From the NCBI RefSeq assembly GCF_018129025.1, contig NZ_JAAEDI010000009.1:1-64000 (forward strand): DNA of 64,000 nt. Direction: 5' to 3'. The notes under the pieces were generated by a model. The model saw nothing but the letters and a program-made list of their open reading frames with translations, had not been told where the DNA came from and did no database searches. Position 1 is the stretch's first letter, and every line of letters starts with the position of its first letter. The DNA comes from Neoroseomonas terrae (GTDB taxonomy: Bacteria > Pseudomonadota > Alphaproteobacteria > Acetobacterales > Acetobacteraceae). The position numbers were made by a program, and so were the translations under genes. This document shows positions 63,458 through 64,000 of this stretch, piece after piece.

Positions 63458-64000
63458 ATGAACGACGACGCCAAAGCCCGTCTCGACGCGCTCCAGCCCG
63501 AACTTGTCGCCATCCGACGCGACATCCACGCCCACCCGGAAATGGGCATGGAGGAGGTCCGCACCTCGGCCCTCGTCGCGGAAAAGCTGCGCGGGTGGGG
63601 CCTCAACGTCACCGAAGGCGTCGGCAAGTACGGCGTCGTCGCGACGCTGAAGGGCCGGCAGCCCGGTCAGCGCGCGATCGGGCTGCGCTGCGACATGGAT
63701 GCGCTGTCGATCACCGAGGCGACCGGCCTGCCGCATGCCTCGAGGAATCCCGGCGTCATGCATGCCTGCGGGCATGACGGCCACACGACGATGCTGCTCG
63801 GTGCCGCGAAGATGCTGAAGGACGACCCCGATTTCGGCGGCACCGTCCACTTCATATTCCAGCCCGCCGAGGAAGGCCGCGGCGGCGCCAAGGCGATGAT
63901 CGAGGACGGGCTGTTCGACCGCTTCCCCGTCGATGCCGTCTATGGCCTGCACAACAAGCCGAACCGCCCCTTCGGCACCTTCGCGATCCAGCCGGGGCCC
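63458..64000 (+). CDS. M20 family metallopeptidase/amidohydrolase, cut by window end
   Basis: The first 181 residues of an M20D aminoacylase or hippurate hydrolase-like enzyme. The frame is open to the window edge. It begins ALQPELVAIRRDIHAHPEMG; the metal-binding motif MHACGHDGHTTMLLGAA is at about residues 104-120 and FIFQPAEEGRGGAKAMIEDG at about 137-156. The family uses a divalent metal to hydrolyse N-acyl amino acids and similar amides. The remainder of a typical 390-residue protein lies outside. The 104-bp gap upstream holds no gene. Confidence 0.93.
   Translation, partial: MNDDAKARLDALQPELVAIRRDIHAHPEMGMEEVRTSALVAEKLRGWGLNVTEGVGKYGVVATLKGRQPGQRAIGLRCDMDALSITEATGLPHASRNPGVMHACGHDGHTTMLLGAAKMLKDDPDFGGTVHFIFQPAEEGRGGAKAMIEDGLFDRFPVDAVYGLHNKPNRPFGTFAIQPGP

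Overview
The window is high-GC alphaproteobacterial chromosome with dense genes and no phage, transposase or plasmid genes. Gene content and order point to the Acetobacteraceae, probably a Roseomonas-like genus: orphan Bug/TctC binding proteins, a SoeABC-type sulfite dehydrogenase, an NDUFA12-mlaD pair, ubiquinol-cytochrome c chaperone-yceD-rpmF-plsX-fabH-ihfA-merR-tRNA-Pro, and glyA-nrdR-ribDEBH-nusB-thiL. The family placement is inference; no rRNA is present to confirm it.

Layout. 0-13.6 kb: a degenerate B12-ribonucleotide-reductase-like gene cut by the left edge, then NDUFA12, mlaD, a DUF2155 protein, a TPR protein fused to a hydrolase-like domain that lacks its serine, a penicillin acylase homologue, the Bpt leucyltransferase, a GMC oxidoreductase, a MetE-like protein and small envelope proteins. 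14.1-20.3 kb: an RND efflux operon (outer-membrane factor, adaptor, pump). 20.3-27.3 kb: catabolic accessory genes (FMN monooxygenase, SDR, two Bug proteins around a polysaccharide-deacetylase-like enzyme) and a divergent nucleoside hydrolase/phosphoribosyltransferase pair. 27.4-32.0 kb: soeABC. 32.2-36.7 kb: a minus-strand housekeeping cluster for phospholipid/fatty-acid initiation, L32, IHF-alpha, a MerR regulator and tRNA-Pro(GGG). 36.8-45.4 kb: bamE, then the minus-strand glyA-nrdR-metallopeptidase-riboflavin-nusB-thiL cluster.

45.7-55.0 kb is the accessory, surface-glycan part. It holds a methyltransferase, an 898-aa GT61-TPR-GT61 fusion, two divergent sulfotransferases, a coiled-coil protein, a GT2 and a GT4-like enzyme with an unrecognised C-terminal domain. 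Composition is strongly mosaic: some 60-base lines drop to about 25-35% G+C while neighbours are near 65%. Two genes change composition in mid-gene, the GT61 fusion exactly at its domain boundary. I infer a laterally acquired module that builds and sulfates a surface polysaccharide.

55-64 kb returns to core metabolism: metY behind a possible SD-sequestering pseudoknot, hemB, an SDR, an alpha/beta hydrolase, a CaiB/BaiF CoA-transferase, a tiny lipoprotein, an aldehyde dehydrogenase, a proline-rich lipoprotein, and an M20 amidohydrolase cut by the right edge.

The most original signal is intergenic. Three copies of a 220-240 bp element, each with hairpin-containing terminal inverted repeats, sit 7-9 bases past stop codons. 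One copy is interrupted by a second, 105-bp element of a different family that also has terminal inverted repeats. A possible relative of that second family may supply the TAG stop codons of two convergent genes near 2.5 kb.
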